Assembly (NCBI RefSeq): GCF_001273775.1
Contig: NZ_CP011801.1
Coordinates: 4,380,001-4,444,000 of the forward strand
Source of the DNA: Nitrospira moscoviensis
GTDB lineage: Bacteria > Nitrospirota > Nitrospiria > Nitrospirales > Nitrospiraceae
DNA: 64,000 nucleotides
Reading direction: 5' to 3'
Below the pieces are notes generated by a model. The model worked only from the letters and a program-made list of their open reading frames with translations. It was not told the DNA's origin and ran no database searches. Shown here piece by piece: positions 36,334 to 44,594 of the stretch. A program made the translations under genes and the position numbers. Position 1 is the first letter of the stretch; every line of letters begins with the position of its first letter.

Positions 36334-36495
36334 ATGAGCAGACAACAAGACAGCCCTCGTAACCTTACTCCGGCCATTATTCATGTCCGCCTCTCCGCTG
36401 AGCCCCTTTCACCCCAAAAGCAGGAACAGGTACGCCAAGAGGTCCAGGAGATCTTGAAGCGGCGTCAACACTATCTAGACCTGGCTCGCAGGTAA
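36334..36495 (+). CDS. Small unknown protein, paralogue of the gene at 36,787
   Basis: The 53-residue frame starts with MSRQQDSPRNLTPAII and contains LSPQKQEQVRQEVQEILKRR. It closely parallels the 68-residue product encoded 0.3 kb downstream (MSRQLENPHSITPAII, LSSEKQERVRQDIQELKQRW). Shared spacing and conservative substitutions argue for real, translated duplicates. Residues 20-45 form an amphipathic helix. The family is not recognised. Confidence 0.55.
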   Translation: MSRQQDSPRNLTPAIIHVRLSAEPLSPQKQEQVRQEVQEILKRRQHYLDLARR

Positions 36496-36526
36496 CACCA
36501 CCTTAATGATTGAATAGGGCTTGTCG

Positions 36527-36757
36527 TTAAGCTGGCCCGTGGGGTTTCTTTGTTTCCACGAACGCAATAGTTTCTAGGCAGGGCACTGAGCTTGCGTGGA
36601 TCTCAGCTGAAACAAACTCGGCGCTGATCGGATCAATCTCAGTGGCGTCTAGGTGTTCCAATGCTGTGAGGATTTCCTGGAGGGAATGACCGGCACGCGG
36701 TTCAAGTATCACATGGAGCCGTGAGGGCACCTCGGGTTGTTGAGAGGATTCGTACAT
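36527..36757 (-). CDS. Small hypothetical protein
   Basis: The 76-residue frame lies between the two small paralogues on the opposite strand. It has a regular beta-alpha pattern (RLHVILEPRAGHSLQEILTA, then ISAEFVSAEIHASSVPCLET) that looks protein-like, but I recognise no family. Its start overlaps the upstream region of the 36,787 gene. Confidence 0.4.
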   Translation of the reverse strand: MYESSQQPEVPSRLHVILEPRAGHSLQEILTALEHLDATEIDPISAEFVSAEIHASSVPCLETIAFVETKKPHGPA

Positions 36758-36786
36758 ACTGGGATCATACCAAAACGAGGGTGTCG

Positions 36787-36993
36787 ATGAGCAGACAACT
36801 CGAGAACCCGCACAGCATCACCCCGGCGATTATCCCTGTTATGCTCTCTTCTGACCCGCTCTCATCAGAAAAGCAGGAGCGCGTGCGTCAGGACATCCAG
36901 GAACTCAAGCAGCGGTGGCAACACCACCAGGACGAGATCCGAAAGCAGGCTACGTTAAATAATGAGTCGGATGACGTCAACCGGATCACGTAA
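36787..36993 (+). CDS. Small unknown protein, paralogue of the gene at 36,334
   Basis: The 68-residue product starts at the ATG of MSRQLENPHSITPAI. It shares its N-terminus and a central charged helix (KQERVRQDIQELKQRW) with the upstream paralogue and adds a polar tail. Its 3' part overlaps the nuclease fragment on the other strand, so one of the two has probably been rearranged. No function can be assigned. Confidence 0.55.
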   Translation: MSRQLENPHSITPAIIPVMLSSDPLSSEKQERVRQDIQELKQRWQHHQDEIRKQATLNNESDDVNRIT

Positions 36994-37300
36994 GGCGTGG
37001 GGGGGCGTTTAGCCTTCCGCCATTCCCATGGCGGAATGGGCTGAGCCTCAGCCCAGAGCCCCATTCGCTTCTCCCCTGCGTCTGTTTCGAGCTCCTCTAA
37101 CACCGCATTTCTCGGTGCATATTTGCAATACCACCAACACATTCCTACTTTCACGAGTTGCTGTTTGAGATTGCCCCCATCCGGTAGGACGACATCTGCG
37201 AGAGTCCGATCATAGCGGTCCTTTCCGAATGTCCGCATTGTGACATCTTTCCCAAGAGTGAGGGTAGATATGCCCTTTGTGGCACCCTTTCCTACGGTGT
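36888..37300 (-). pseudogene. Staphylococcal-nuclease-domain protein, 5'-truncated remnant
   Basis: The minus-strand frame reads LTLGKDVTMRTFGKDRYDRT, LADVVLPDGGNLKQQLV, GMCWWYCKYAPRN and QPIPPWEWRK. This is a strong match to the C-terminal two thirds of SNase-family thermonucleases. The expected signal peptide, first active-site Arg and Asp region are missing upstream. The coding trace fades near 37,290, and the only ATG is internal (37,238). It is probably a decayed cargo gene. Confidence 0.65.
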
Positions 37301-37404
37301 GTTGGTGCCCACATTCGGGCCGCCGCTCGTGCTTTGGAGGCGAGAGCAGCGGCCCATTTCGTTATGGCCATTGAGGAGGTGGGTTTAGCGCTAGCTTTCA
37401 GGCG

Positions 37405-38472
37405 TTACTTTGGGAAAGACGCCGGCGGCAGAACATGTTGCCACCCTTCTCCATTTAGAGCAGTTAAAAATGCTTCAAGATCCTCTCGTTCTTCGTCCGA
37501 AAGAAATAGTGAACCGATCGTATTGTCTTGAAACGGATTCTTTACTCCCCCATGGTTATAGAAATTGATGACCTCCCTCAAGGTGTTAAAGCGACCGTCG
37601 TGCATATATGGGGCCGTACGGGAGATCTCTCGCAAGGTAGGTGTTTTAAATGCTCCAATATCCTCAGGCTGATGGGTTATGGCATATCGTCCTAAATCCA
37701 CGTGACTCGATTCCCAACCAATTCCCAAATTATGAAATTGTTCATCTGTATAATTTGGTCCCGCGTGACATCGTATACAACGGCCCTTTCCTTGAAAGAC
37801 ACGAAATCCCCGTTGGGCTGACTGCGTCAAAGCGTTGAGGTCGACACCGTAATCGAAACGGTCTACAGGGCTATTGCCGGACAATATCGTTCGTTGAAAA
37901 TTTGCGAGAGCGATCCCAACATTTTCTATAGTGATGTTTTCGCTAAATACTTCCATGAATAACTTGCGGTAGCCCCGAATGGACCTGAGCGTCTTCACTA
38001 CGTCATCGTAAACGAGAAACCCATGCTCTACGGAGTTTACTAACGGACCGAGGGATTGTTCTTCCAGCGTGGCTGCGCGCCCATCCCAAAACAGCTGCTT
38101 GCCAAAGACACGATTGATGACCGTCGGAGCATTACGGTCGCCAGTCAAACCTCTGACCCCTCTTGAGACCGGGCGAGAGTCCGTAAACGCCGTTGTAGCG
38201 ATGTGGCAACTTGCGCAAGCAATTGATCGGTCGATGGAGAGCCGCTTGTCGAAAAACAACAGTCTTCCGAGCTGGATCTGCCCTTCGGTCAATACGTTTC
38301 CAGCAAGAAGACGGTCATTGGGATTCTCGAGGCCTAAGAGGGATTTCAGAACGACGGGTGTCCGCGTGGAAGGAGGTTTCTCCTGGGTGCCGGCTGTCGC
38401 ATATGACGCCCCCACGAATTGAATGATCGCCCACGTGCTGATCGTCAGTATCGAGCCCAAGACGATTCTCAT
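37405..38472 (-). CDS. Diheme cytochrome c peroxidase / MauG family protein
   Basis: ATG 38,472, preceded by AAGGAA, gives 355 residues with a signal peptide (VLGSILTISTWAIIQFVGAS). Two heme-binding CxxCH motifs are present: CASCH (86-90) and CIRCH (232-236). The family segments GRLLFFDKRLS, RNAPTVINRV and FKTPTLREISRTAPYMHDG are also present. Length and motifs fit periplasmic bacterial diheme peroxidases, which reduce H2O2 with electrons from small c-type donors; MauG-type modifying activity is an alternative. The preceding ORF ends 2 nt before its start, implying an operon. Confidence 0.93.
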   Translation of the reverse strand: MRIVLGSILTISTWAIIQFVGASYATAGTQEKPPSTRTPVVLKSLLGLENPNDRLLAGNVLTEGQIQLGRLLFFDKRLSIDRSIACASCHIATTAFTDSRPVSRGVRGLTGDRNAPTVINRVFGKQLFWDGRAATLEEQSLGPLVNSVEHGFLVYDDVVKTLRSIRGYRKLFMEVFSENITIENVGIALANFQRTILSGNSPVDRFDYGVDLNALTQSAQRGFRVFQGKGRCIRCHAGPNYTDEQFHNLGIGWESSHVDLGRYAITHQPEDIGAFKTPTLREISRTAPYMHDGRFNTLREVINFYNHGGVKNPFQDNTIGSLFLSDEEREDLEAFLTALNGEGWQHVLPPASFPK

Positions 38473-38474
38473 GT

Positions 38475-38870
38475 CTATGTTCCTTCCGGTACTTCTCCGC
38501 GCTGGTGGAAGACAGACGTCTCTACCCAAACCCCGTTTACAACTCGCTGGGCAACCGTTTCGTACGCAGATTTGTACTGCATCAAGCAGTGATGTGTCGT
38601 CACCAAGATACTATTCAACCGAAGGCTGAACGCCACGTATCCTGTTGGGTCTAATGGAGCTGTAATGTCTCTCGGGTGATTAACTATATGATGCACGGGA
38701 ATCCGATCGACGTACAATCCCGGGATATACGATCCCTTAGGTGTTGGCAATAATGATTCTCCGATGTACGTACGGGAGCTTGGGGATTCGACGCAGACCA
38801 GAATCCCTTCTATTGTGAAGCGAGTCTGCCGTTCAAGCGCCCAAATCATCGCGGAAAGGGCATTGACCAA
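38475..38870 (-). CDS. Hypothetical protein coupled to the diheme peroxidase gene
   Basis: The frame of up to 131 residues (TTG 38,870; ATG 38,849 also possible) ends in TAG just 2 nt before the peroxidase ATG and contains its ribosome-binding site. The sequence looks protein-like (GESLLPTPKGSYIPGLYVDR, TGYVAFSLRLNSILVTTHH), but I recognise no family and it has no signal peptide. The tight junction is the main argument that it is real. Confidence 0.42.
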   Translation of the reverse strand: MVNALSAMIWALERQTRFTIEGILVCVESPSSRTYIGESLLPTPKGSYIPGLYVDRIPVHHIVNHPRDITAPLDPTGYVAFSLRLNSILVTTHHCLMQYKSAYETVAQRVVNGVWVETSVFHQRGEVPEGT

Positions 38871-39050
38871 CTAGGGCATTCATAGAGTGTTTCTGAGCCT
38901 GGTTTGGTGGAAAGGTATAACGATGATCTACATTAAGACCCTCAAACAGCTCCTGTCTTTCTGGAAATCTCTGTCATCAAACAGTACGCTTGCGGGTCTC
39001 TTGGCGTGTCATTCGTCGAAGAACTTCATGAGAGCGCCGTTAAATAAATC

Positions 39051-39090
39051 CGCGCCTGAACTCCGTAGAAGTTCAGGCGCGGGTCTCCGA
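39051..39090 (-). terminator. Rho-independent terminator after the cytochrome P460 gene
   Basis: A perfect 12-bp stem, CGCGCCTGAACT (39,051-39,062) with AGTTCAGGCGCG (39,070-39,081), encloses a 7-nt loop. It lies 18 bp beyond the stop codon of the minus-strand P460 gene. A T-rich stretch (GGATTTATTT) follows on that strand. Confidence 0.75.
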
Positions 39091-39098
39091 ACAACGCT

Positions 39099-39713
39099 CT
39101 ACTTTCCTGCCGCTGCGATGGCTGCTCGAATCACAGGGTAGTGCTTCGAAAATACAAAGTCGGTGGCATTGGCCTCATGACATCGGTTGCACTCATCGAC
39201 CTTATTCGGTAAGGATACTTCCTTGAGTGGATAGGAATGTCCAAAGCTGAAATACCCCCAGTGTCCTGGGTCCTTTGGGAAGCGCTTGGTATCCAGGACC
39301 GATACCTCAAGGCCAATAAATTCTCCTTGGAAATATCCAGCCCCGCTGCTGGCTTCTTTCTGCCCCACGCTGACTAATTCTTTCACCAACACAGTCCCGT
39401 CACGGTACTTCCCGGTCTTTTCCAAATAGGCAAAGCTTTCGGGGTCCATATAGACGTTGTGAAATTCCGGGAAGTTGGCTTTCCCATCATTCATATCATT
39501 CGGCGTAACCGGCGTGCCGACATAGACCCACTTCCGATAGGCCGCTGGCGAGAGCCTCTTCATCTTACCTTCTGGCGTATACTCGACCGTTTTCGAGCCC
39601 CCATTCCCCTCTCCAGCTTGGGCGACTACACCGACGCTCCCCGAATACCAAAGCAATCCTCCGAGTAACGCAGCAATCACTAACGTGCTCTTCCTTTTTG
39701 ACATGCTGTACAT
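39099..39713 (-). CDS. Cytochrome P460 family protein (first copy)
   Basis: Start 39,713 (ATG, preceded by AAGGGGGG) gives 204 residues. A signal-anchor-like N-terminus is followed by the P460 domain: RKWVYVGTPVTPNDM, EFHNVYMDPESFAYLEKTGK, YRDGTVLVKEL and a C-terminal heme c motif CNRCH (175-179). Family members oxidise hydroxylamine or bind NO in the periplasm with a Lys-crosslinked heme; related proteins bind NO without that chemistry. It is divergent from a Crp/Fnr regulator and has a strong terminator downstream. Confidence 0.9.
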   Translation of the reverse strand: MYSMSKRKSTLVIAALLGGLLWYSGSVGVVAQAGEGNGGSKTVEYTPEGKMKRLSPAAYRKWVYVGTPVTPNDMNDGKANFPEFHNVYMDPESFAYLEKTGKYRDGTVLVKELVSVGQKEASSGAGYFQGEFIGLEVSVLDTKRFPKDPGHWGYFSFGHSYPLKEVSLPNKVDECNRCHEANATDFVFSKHYPVIRAAIAAAGK

Positions 39714-40032
39714 GCGGCCCCCCTTAAATGTTTGTAGGTAGAAGACAAGTAAACCAGCTGCAAACTGTTTGTAACAAATTACGGGGTAGCCATCAGTCAT
39801 GTGTATGACAAATGATTAATTACTTTTTATGTAGAGTAACCTGCACGGTCAGGGACGCGGCATTTCAAGATATGAATGGACGCGCCTGCTCAGAGAGATT
39901 GTGAGTTGAAGCGGAAGCTAACGAGTAGCTATTTCTGGCGGCATAGAATATCTCAATAGTTACAAATTATTACCGTAAAGCGTATCATTCGCTCGACTAG
40001 CTGACCAATCGACTAACTCAGGGTGTGCTCAT
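39714..40032. other. Divergent intergenic region between P460 and the Crp/Fnr gene
   Basis: The 319-bp AT-rich gap should hold both promoters. Short palindromes TTTGTAACAAA (39,768-39,778) and TCATGTGTATGA (39,797-39,808) are possible regulator sites. Neither matches a perfect FNR or CRP box. Confidence 0.4.
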
Positions 40033-40701
40033 ATGGATCTTCCTCAAGCCCTTGCTCAGCGTACACTTTCAATCTGGAAGCAATTGTGCTCTTTTCGGCG
40101 GCACACCCTCAAGCACGGAGCGGAGATACACCTGTCGTCGACCAACATGAAATTCTATATCGTAGATAAGGGCTTTGTGCGACTCACGTCCATTCAATTA
40201 GATGGAAAACGGGTAACAAGAATGATTCTTGGAAAAGGAGGGATGTTTGGCCAGCTACCGTTTGTTCCGAGTCTCTTTAGAACCGATGAGGACGCACTGG
40301 CCAACGGACCAACCTGCGTCCTTGAGTTTGATTTTGTGTCTATGGAAGAAGCGTTGGGAGACAACACGGCCGCGCAGCGCCTTCTGGTGGAACTCCTTGG
40401 AGCACAGTTACAGATGCTGTCTCGCAGACTGCAGTGGCAGCAAACCAATCCGCTAGACAAACGTATAGCTCTGGTCCTTTATGACCTCTTGTGCTTCGGA
40501 GGGAGACCCTGTCCCCATGGCCCGGGTTATGCCGTTGATATTCGGGTAACGCACGAAGAGCTTGCGGAAATCATCGGAGCAGCCCGTCCAACTGTGAGCG
40601 CCATCTTAAGCATTTTTCACCAAGAACAACTTATCTCATCCACGAGAGCGTTCATATGCGTAAGAAATCTTGAACGGCTAAAACACCGTTTAGCCTATTG
40701 A
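40033..40701 (+). CDS. Crp/Fnr family transcriptional regulator
   Basis: The 222-residue protein has a cyclic-nucleotide-binding-type beta barrel (KFYIVDKGFVRLTSIQLDGK), a dimerisation helix and a C-terminal winged helix (VTHEELAEIIGAARPTVSAI). It lacks the N-terminal cysteine cluster of true FNR, so it does not look like an iron-sulfur oxygen sensor. Placed between two P460 genes, it may respond to NO, heme or redox state, as NnrR/DNR-type members do, but the ligand is not evident. Confidence 0.9.
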   Translation: MDLPQALAQRTLSIWKQLCSFRRHTLKHGAEIHLSSTNMKFYIVDKGFVRLTSIQLDGKRVTRMILGKGGMFGQLPFVPSLFRTDEDALANGPTCVLEFDFVSMEEALGDNTAAQRLLVELLGAQLQMLSRRLQWQQTNPLDKRIALVLYDLLCFGGRPCPHGPGYAVDIRVTHEELAEIIGAARPTVSAILSIFHQEQLISSTRAFICVRNLERLKHRLAY

Positions 40702-41394
40702 CCAGCCGAAGAACGGAAAGATCCATCCAATGCGTTCCTGCGCAAGGCACTAGCTGCCGGATTATATCCCAAATGTTACCTTGGCAATCCTCCGCCAGAG
40801 ATAGGAATGTTAGCTTCTCGGGTGCCTGGATCATAGCGAATGCACAGGCTGCAAGCGTTCCGCTCTCACACCCGATTCCTCCTCGCAATATCTGACCAGG
40901 CTAATTCCCGTTGTTTTCGCAGGGGCCATACTCACGGCTATGGGCACAAGTCGCAAAAGCACTCGAGGGCTGGGTATTGACGAGAACTAAGGAAAGTCTG
41001 ATTTATTCCGGTTCTGACATAAGTAAATATTGAAAATCAGGGAACTCCTACGCGTTCCCGTCGAGGAGAATATATTAATCAGACTTTCCCTAAGAAAGAA
41101 CCTGACGCGATTGCATTTCGCTTTTAAAGCTATCTACCTTACCATCCTTTCCCCCGATGCATGGATACGCTCCATTATCACCGTAGGTATCTTCTAATTT
41201 ATTATTTACATACGTCATATATCTGACAGACGCGTGCACATGCCTTGCGATATTTTCTCACACTATGTCACTCATTCGAATGAATCATGGAATTTGTCGT
41301 TTTCCTATACGGAGCAAATTGCTCAGAAGTGTACGCAGCGGCGTGGTGATCAAATATCAGTGCCAGTGGGCTTGATCGAGGCAACTGAGTCATA
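40702..41394. other. Long intergenic region with a MITE-like element
   Basis: About 700 bp separate the Crp/Fnr gene and the second P460 gene. Apart from the inverted-repeat element at 40,988-41,092 and the tandem palindromes just beyond 41,394, I see no ORF with coding character. The region is AT-rich towards its right side. Confidence 0.5.
40988..41092. repeat. 105-bp MITE-like inverted-repeat element
   Basis: The outer arms are GGAAAGTCTGATTTAT (40,991-41,006) and its near inverse ATTAATCAGACTTTCC (41,074-41,089). They enclose an inner palindrome, GGGAACTCC...GTTCCC (41,041-41,059). There is no coding capacity. It resembles the paired ends of a deleted insertion sequence or a MITE. Confidence 0.6.
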
Positions 41395-41415
41395 TCAGAT
41401 CTGATTCAGATCTGA
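41395..41415 (+). promoter_or_regulatory. Tandem perfect palindromes upstream of the second P460 gene
   Basis: The 10-bp palindrome TCAGATCTGA occurs at 41,395-41,404 and again at 41,406-41,415, an 11-bp repeat interval (one helical turn). It ends about 22 bp before the P460 start codon and just upstream of its AGGAGG site. The arrangement is typical of a cooperative repressor operator; the binding protein is unknown. Confidence 0.5.
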
Positions 41416-41437
41416 GCTTAACCTAGGAGGTGTGCAC

Positions 41438-42055
41438 ATGAGCAAGGCTGGATACTTAATTGTCGTACTTTATTTCGTGCTCATATCAATTGCCCAGAGC
41501 AGTTCATCGCTCGCCGAGGGGGAACAGCCCTTTTCTCCAGCTGTCGATGTTGCAACGGGAGCACTTCACGTTCCGGAAAACTATACGGAGTGGCCGACGT
41601 TGGGAACGTGGGCTCACGCGAACACTGGTGAAAGTCTTGAGAAGATGGGGCCGGGCCTCCACGAATACCATACGGTATACACTCAGCCTGAGACCATCGC
41701 CTACTATAAAAAGACGGGACGGTTTCCCGATGGGGCCGTGCTGGTAAAAGAATTACTAAATGCGAAGACTATGGCGATGACAACGGGACCGGCGGTCGGT
41801 CACGCCACCACTATTAAAGGGTGGTTCGTGTTAGTGCGCGATACCAAAGGGCGTTACAAGGAATCGAGTCTGTGGGGAGATGGTTGGGCCTGGTCACTTT
41901 TCAATGCAGAGGACCCCAACCATACAGTGTCTAAAAATTACAAGACTGATTGCATCCCTTGTCACGTACCAGCGAGGGAACTTGCGCGGTCCAATGCACC
42001 TGATGCAGACAAATGGATCTATGCATTTGGTTATCCCGTTCTCCAGAAGAAGTGA
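41438..42055 (+). CDS. Cytochrome P460 family protein (second copy)
   Basis: ATG 41,438, eight bases after AGGAGG, gives 205 residues. A signal peptide (LIVVLYFVLISIAQSSSSLA) is followed by a diverged P460 domain: WPTLGTWAHANTG, EYHTVYTQPETIAYYKKTG, FPDGAVLVKEL, and heme c motif CIPCH (172-176). A C-terminal DKWIYAFGYPVL replaces the usual FSKHYPVI ending. It probably shares periplasmic hydroxylamine/NO-related chemistry with the copy at 39,099, but the sequences differ considerably, so roles may differ. Confidence 0.88.
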   Translation: MSKAGYLIVVLYFVLISIAQSSSSLAEGEQPFSPAVDVATGALHVPENYTEWPTLGTWAHANTGESLEKMGPGLHEYHTVYTQPETIAYYKKTGRFPDGAVLVKELLNAKTMAMTTGPAVGHATTIKGWFVLVRDTKGRYKESSLWGDGWAWSLFNAEDPNHTVSKNYKTDCIPCHVPARELARSNAPDADKWIYAFGYPVLQKK

Positions 42056-42205
42056 TTGAGGCCGATCTGCTCGGATTGTCAGCTCAGATCCGTGGGGGCA
42101 AATCGAGGGTTTAAGAAGAAGTGGTTCTCCGAAAACCTCGAGTGGGCATAGGTATCTATATTTGGTCCGAAATGAGAACCGCACCGAGGCCCTAATACGA
42201 TAGCC

Positions 42206-43711
42206 ATGGATCTTAATAGCACGGTATCACGAGAGGAAGAGATGGTTCGGCTCGAACACACCTACGCTGAAGAGCTTCTAGGATGCTATGTTTCATGGCA
42301 CCCGGTCCATGTCGTGAAACCTGTCCTGCTTCAGCTGAACTACCCCTTGGCTCGCCAGTTAGGTTTTGCCGTCGACAATGTAGATTCGTCACGTTGGGCT
42401 GCCATTTTCTCTGGGAATGCACAATTACCCGGATGTTTTCCGTTGGCTCAGGCATATGCCGGACACCAGTTCGGGGTATTCTCTCCGACACTGGGAGACG
42501 GCCGTGCGCTCCTCCTCGGCGAGATCGTGGACCGCCTAGCGCGTCGATATGATATTGCACTGAAGGGTTCAGGGCCAACGCCCTTTTCACGGGGAGGGGA
42601 CGGACGGGCGGCAATAGGTCCGGTCCTTCGGGAGTACCTGATTGGGGAAGCCATGCATGCTCTAGGGATCCCCACCACGCGCGCCTTGGCAGCGGTCGGC
42701 ACTGGGACAATCGTCTATCGGGACACACCGTTGCCTGGCGCTGTTTTGACGCGTGTAGCAGCGAGCCATTTGCGGATCGGTACATTTGAGTTTTTTGCGG
42801 CCCGTGGAGAGTTTGATCAGGTGCAAAAGCTCGCAGACTACGCAATCCGACGACATGATTCTGAACTGTTCAATCATCCGGATCGGTATGTCGAATGGCT
42901 GCGTGCCATTGCAGATCGTCAAGCACAATTGATCGCCCAATGGATGCATGTCGGGTTTGTTCATGGCGTGATGAATACCGATAACGTGACCATTTCAGGA
43001 GAGACAATCGATTATGGACCATGTGCATTTATGGAGACCCATGATCCACAGGCCGTCTTCAGTTCGATCGATCATCAGGGGCGCTATGCCTATGGAAATC
43101 AGCCTCGTATTGCACAATGGAATTTTCTGCGATTGGCTGAAACGGTATTGCCGTTGATAGCCGAGCATGATCCCGGTCGCTCATTATCAAGGGTAGTTGA
43201 TATCATCGAGGCCTTCCCTGCGCGTTACGAGATTCATTGGTTGAGTATCGCGCGGGATAAATTGGGGCTCATCACGAATGAACCTGACGACGGTATTCTC
43301 GCTCGAGATTGGATCGTACTACTGGAAGAATCCGCAGTCGATCATACTCTGGCCTGGCGAAGGCTTGCCGACGCTGCGGAGGGGAATGAACAAAGCCTAG
43401 CATCGTTGTTTGTCACGACGACGAAATTGTCTCGCTGGTTGGGGCGTTGGCGTGAACGAAGCCGACGAGATCCGACACGGGTCCTGACTCAAGCTGAAAG
43501 AATGCGGCGCGTGAATCCCCTGTACATTCCACGGAATTACCAGGTGGAAGAGGCTCTCACGGCGGCGACAGTTCATGCCGACCTCCAACCCTTTGAACGA
43601 CTGCTGGAGGTTTTAGCGCATCCGTTTGAGGAACGCGCCGATTCAGCCTCCTATGCCGAACCGGCGCCTGCTGAGGCCACGGCCTGCTACAAAACATTCT
43701 GTGGTACCTAA
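42206..43711 (+). CDS. selO: SelO/YdiU family protein adenylyltransferase
   Basis: The 501-residue pseudokinase-fold protein shows SelO landmarks: AYAGHQFGVFSPTLGDGRA, LKGSGPTPFSRGGDGRA, REYLIGEAMHALGIPTTR, VHGVMNTDNVTISG and DYGPCAFM. SelO transfers AMP from ATP to proteins (AMPylation) and acts in redox homeostasis. The C-terminus ends FCGT, with an ordinary Cys at the position near the end where some eukaryotic homologues carry selenocysteine. The neighbouring MsrA and thioredoxin-fold genes fit a redox role. Confidence 0.93.
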   Translation: MDLNSTVSREEEMVRLEHTYAEELLGCYVSWHPVHVVKPVLLQLNYPLARQLGFAVDNVDSSRWAAIFSGNAQLPGCFPLAQAYAGHQFGVFSPTLGDGRALLLGEIVDRLARRYDIALKGSGPTPFSRGGDGRAAIGPVLREYLIGEAMHALGIPTTRALAAVGTGTIVYRDTPLPGAVLTRVAASHLRIGTFEFFAARGEFDQVQKLADYAIRRHDSELFNHPDRYVEWLRAIADRQAQLIAQWMHVGFVHGVMNTDNVTISGETIDYGPCAFMETHDPQAVFSSIDHQGRYAYGNQPRIAQWNFLRLAETVLPLIAEHDPGRSLSRVVDIIEAFPARYEIHWLSIARDKLGLITNEPDDGILARDWIVLLEESAVDHTLAWRRLADAAEGNEQSLASLFVTTTKLSRWLGRWRERSRRDPTRVLTQAERMRRVNPLYIPRNYQVEEALTAATVHADLQPFERLLEVLAHPFEERADSASYAEPAPAEATACYKTFCGT

Positions 43712-44032
43712 CTACATCTGTCGTAGATGTGGGCGCTAAAGGCTCTTGGGAGGGCCTGGGTTAGGACACGTCTTATAGGTGTCCAGGAAGGGGCAGCCTT
43801 TTGGATTGCATTCTTTCTGTGGCTAGTTTCATTGCGAGGGATTTGCTTCCGTCAGCTGGGCGAGCGGGCGAGCAGGCGAGTGTGCCGATGAGTGGGCTGA
43901 GTGGGAGGATAAGATGAAAGTAAGCGGTCGCCGGTAATAAGAGTGTGGAAGTTATGATTATGAAGTTCATGAGAGGCCTGAGGAAAGCCAGCAATCTACG
44001 AACCACTAAACTAGGCTGAACCACGTTCATGA
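43712..44032. other. Intergenic region without recognisable features
   Basis: Apart from a small hairpin (ACATCT-GTCGT-AGATGT) right after selO and a GGGCGAGC-type short repeat near 43,860, I see nothing supportable in this 321-bp gap. Confidence 0.4.
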
Positions 44033-44548
44033 ATGGAGACCGTCATGAGCCGAGCAGAGACAGTGATTTTAGCGGGTGGATGTTTTTGGGGGATGCAGGA
44101 TCTGATTCGTAAACTGCCCGGTGTGCTCTCCACGCGAGTGGGCTACAGCGGCGGCAACGCACCGACTGCGACTTATCGCAATCATGGAACCCATGCCGAA
44201 GCAATCGAAGTGGTTTTCGACCCAGATCGGCTGCCGTTTCGAGGCTTATTGGAAACATTTTTTCAGATCCACGACCCCACAACCATCAATCGTCAGGGCA
44301 ACGATCGAGGAACGTCCTATCGTTCTGGGATTTATTACACGTCCGATGAGCAGGGGCTGGAGGCGGAACGGATAATCGGAGAGATTGATGCCTCGGGAAT
44401 TTGGCCAGGAAAGGTAGTCACGGAAGTCCACCCCGCAGGACCATTTTGGATAGCGGAGCCCGAACACCAGGACTATCTCAAGCACAACCCTCAGGGGTAC
44501 ACCTGCCATTTCGTGAGACCTAACTGGAAACTCCCGAAGCCGGCATGA
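44033..44548 (+). CDS. msrA: Peptide methionine-S-sulfoxide reductase MsrA
   Basis: The 171-residue protein has the catalytic GGCFWGMQDLIRKLPGV motif (GCFWG active-site Cys), GYSGG and the HDPTTINRQGNDRGTSYRS stretch of MsrA. It reduces S-methionine sulfoxide in damaged proteins. It starts at ATG 44,033; ATG 44,045 is also possible. A thioredoxin-fold gene follows after 46 bp. An msrB gene occurs separately at 52,590. Confidence 0.95.
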   Translation: METVMSRAETVILAGGCFWGMQDLIRKLPGVLSTRVGYSGGNAPTATYRNHGTHAEAIEVVFDPDRLPFRGLLETFFQIHDPTTINRQGNDRGTSYRSGIYYTSDEQGLEAERIIGEIDASGIWPGKVVTEVHPAGPFWIAEPEHQDYLKHNPQGYTCHFVRPNWKLPKPA

Positions 44549-44594
44549 ACGTATGAGTCACTAGGAACGGATACATCTGCCCAAGAGGATAGAT

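Noticed and set aside
37277..37531. 84-codon plus-strand frame beyond the nuclease remnant
   Set aside because: It overlaps the start of the nuclease trace and the end of the peroxidase gene on the opposite strand and shows no family features.
43773..44030. 85-codon minus-strand frame upstream of msrA
   Set aside because: No ribosome-binding site, no recognisable motif and composition unlike its neighbours.
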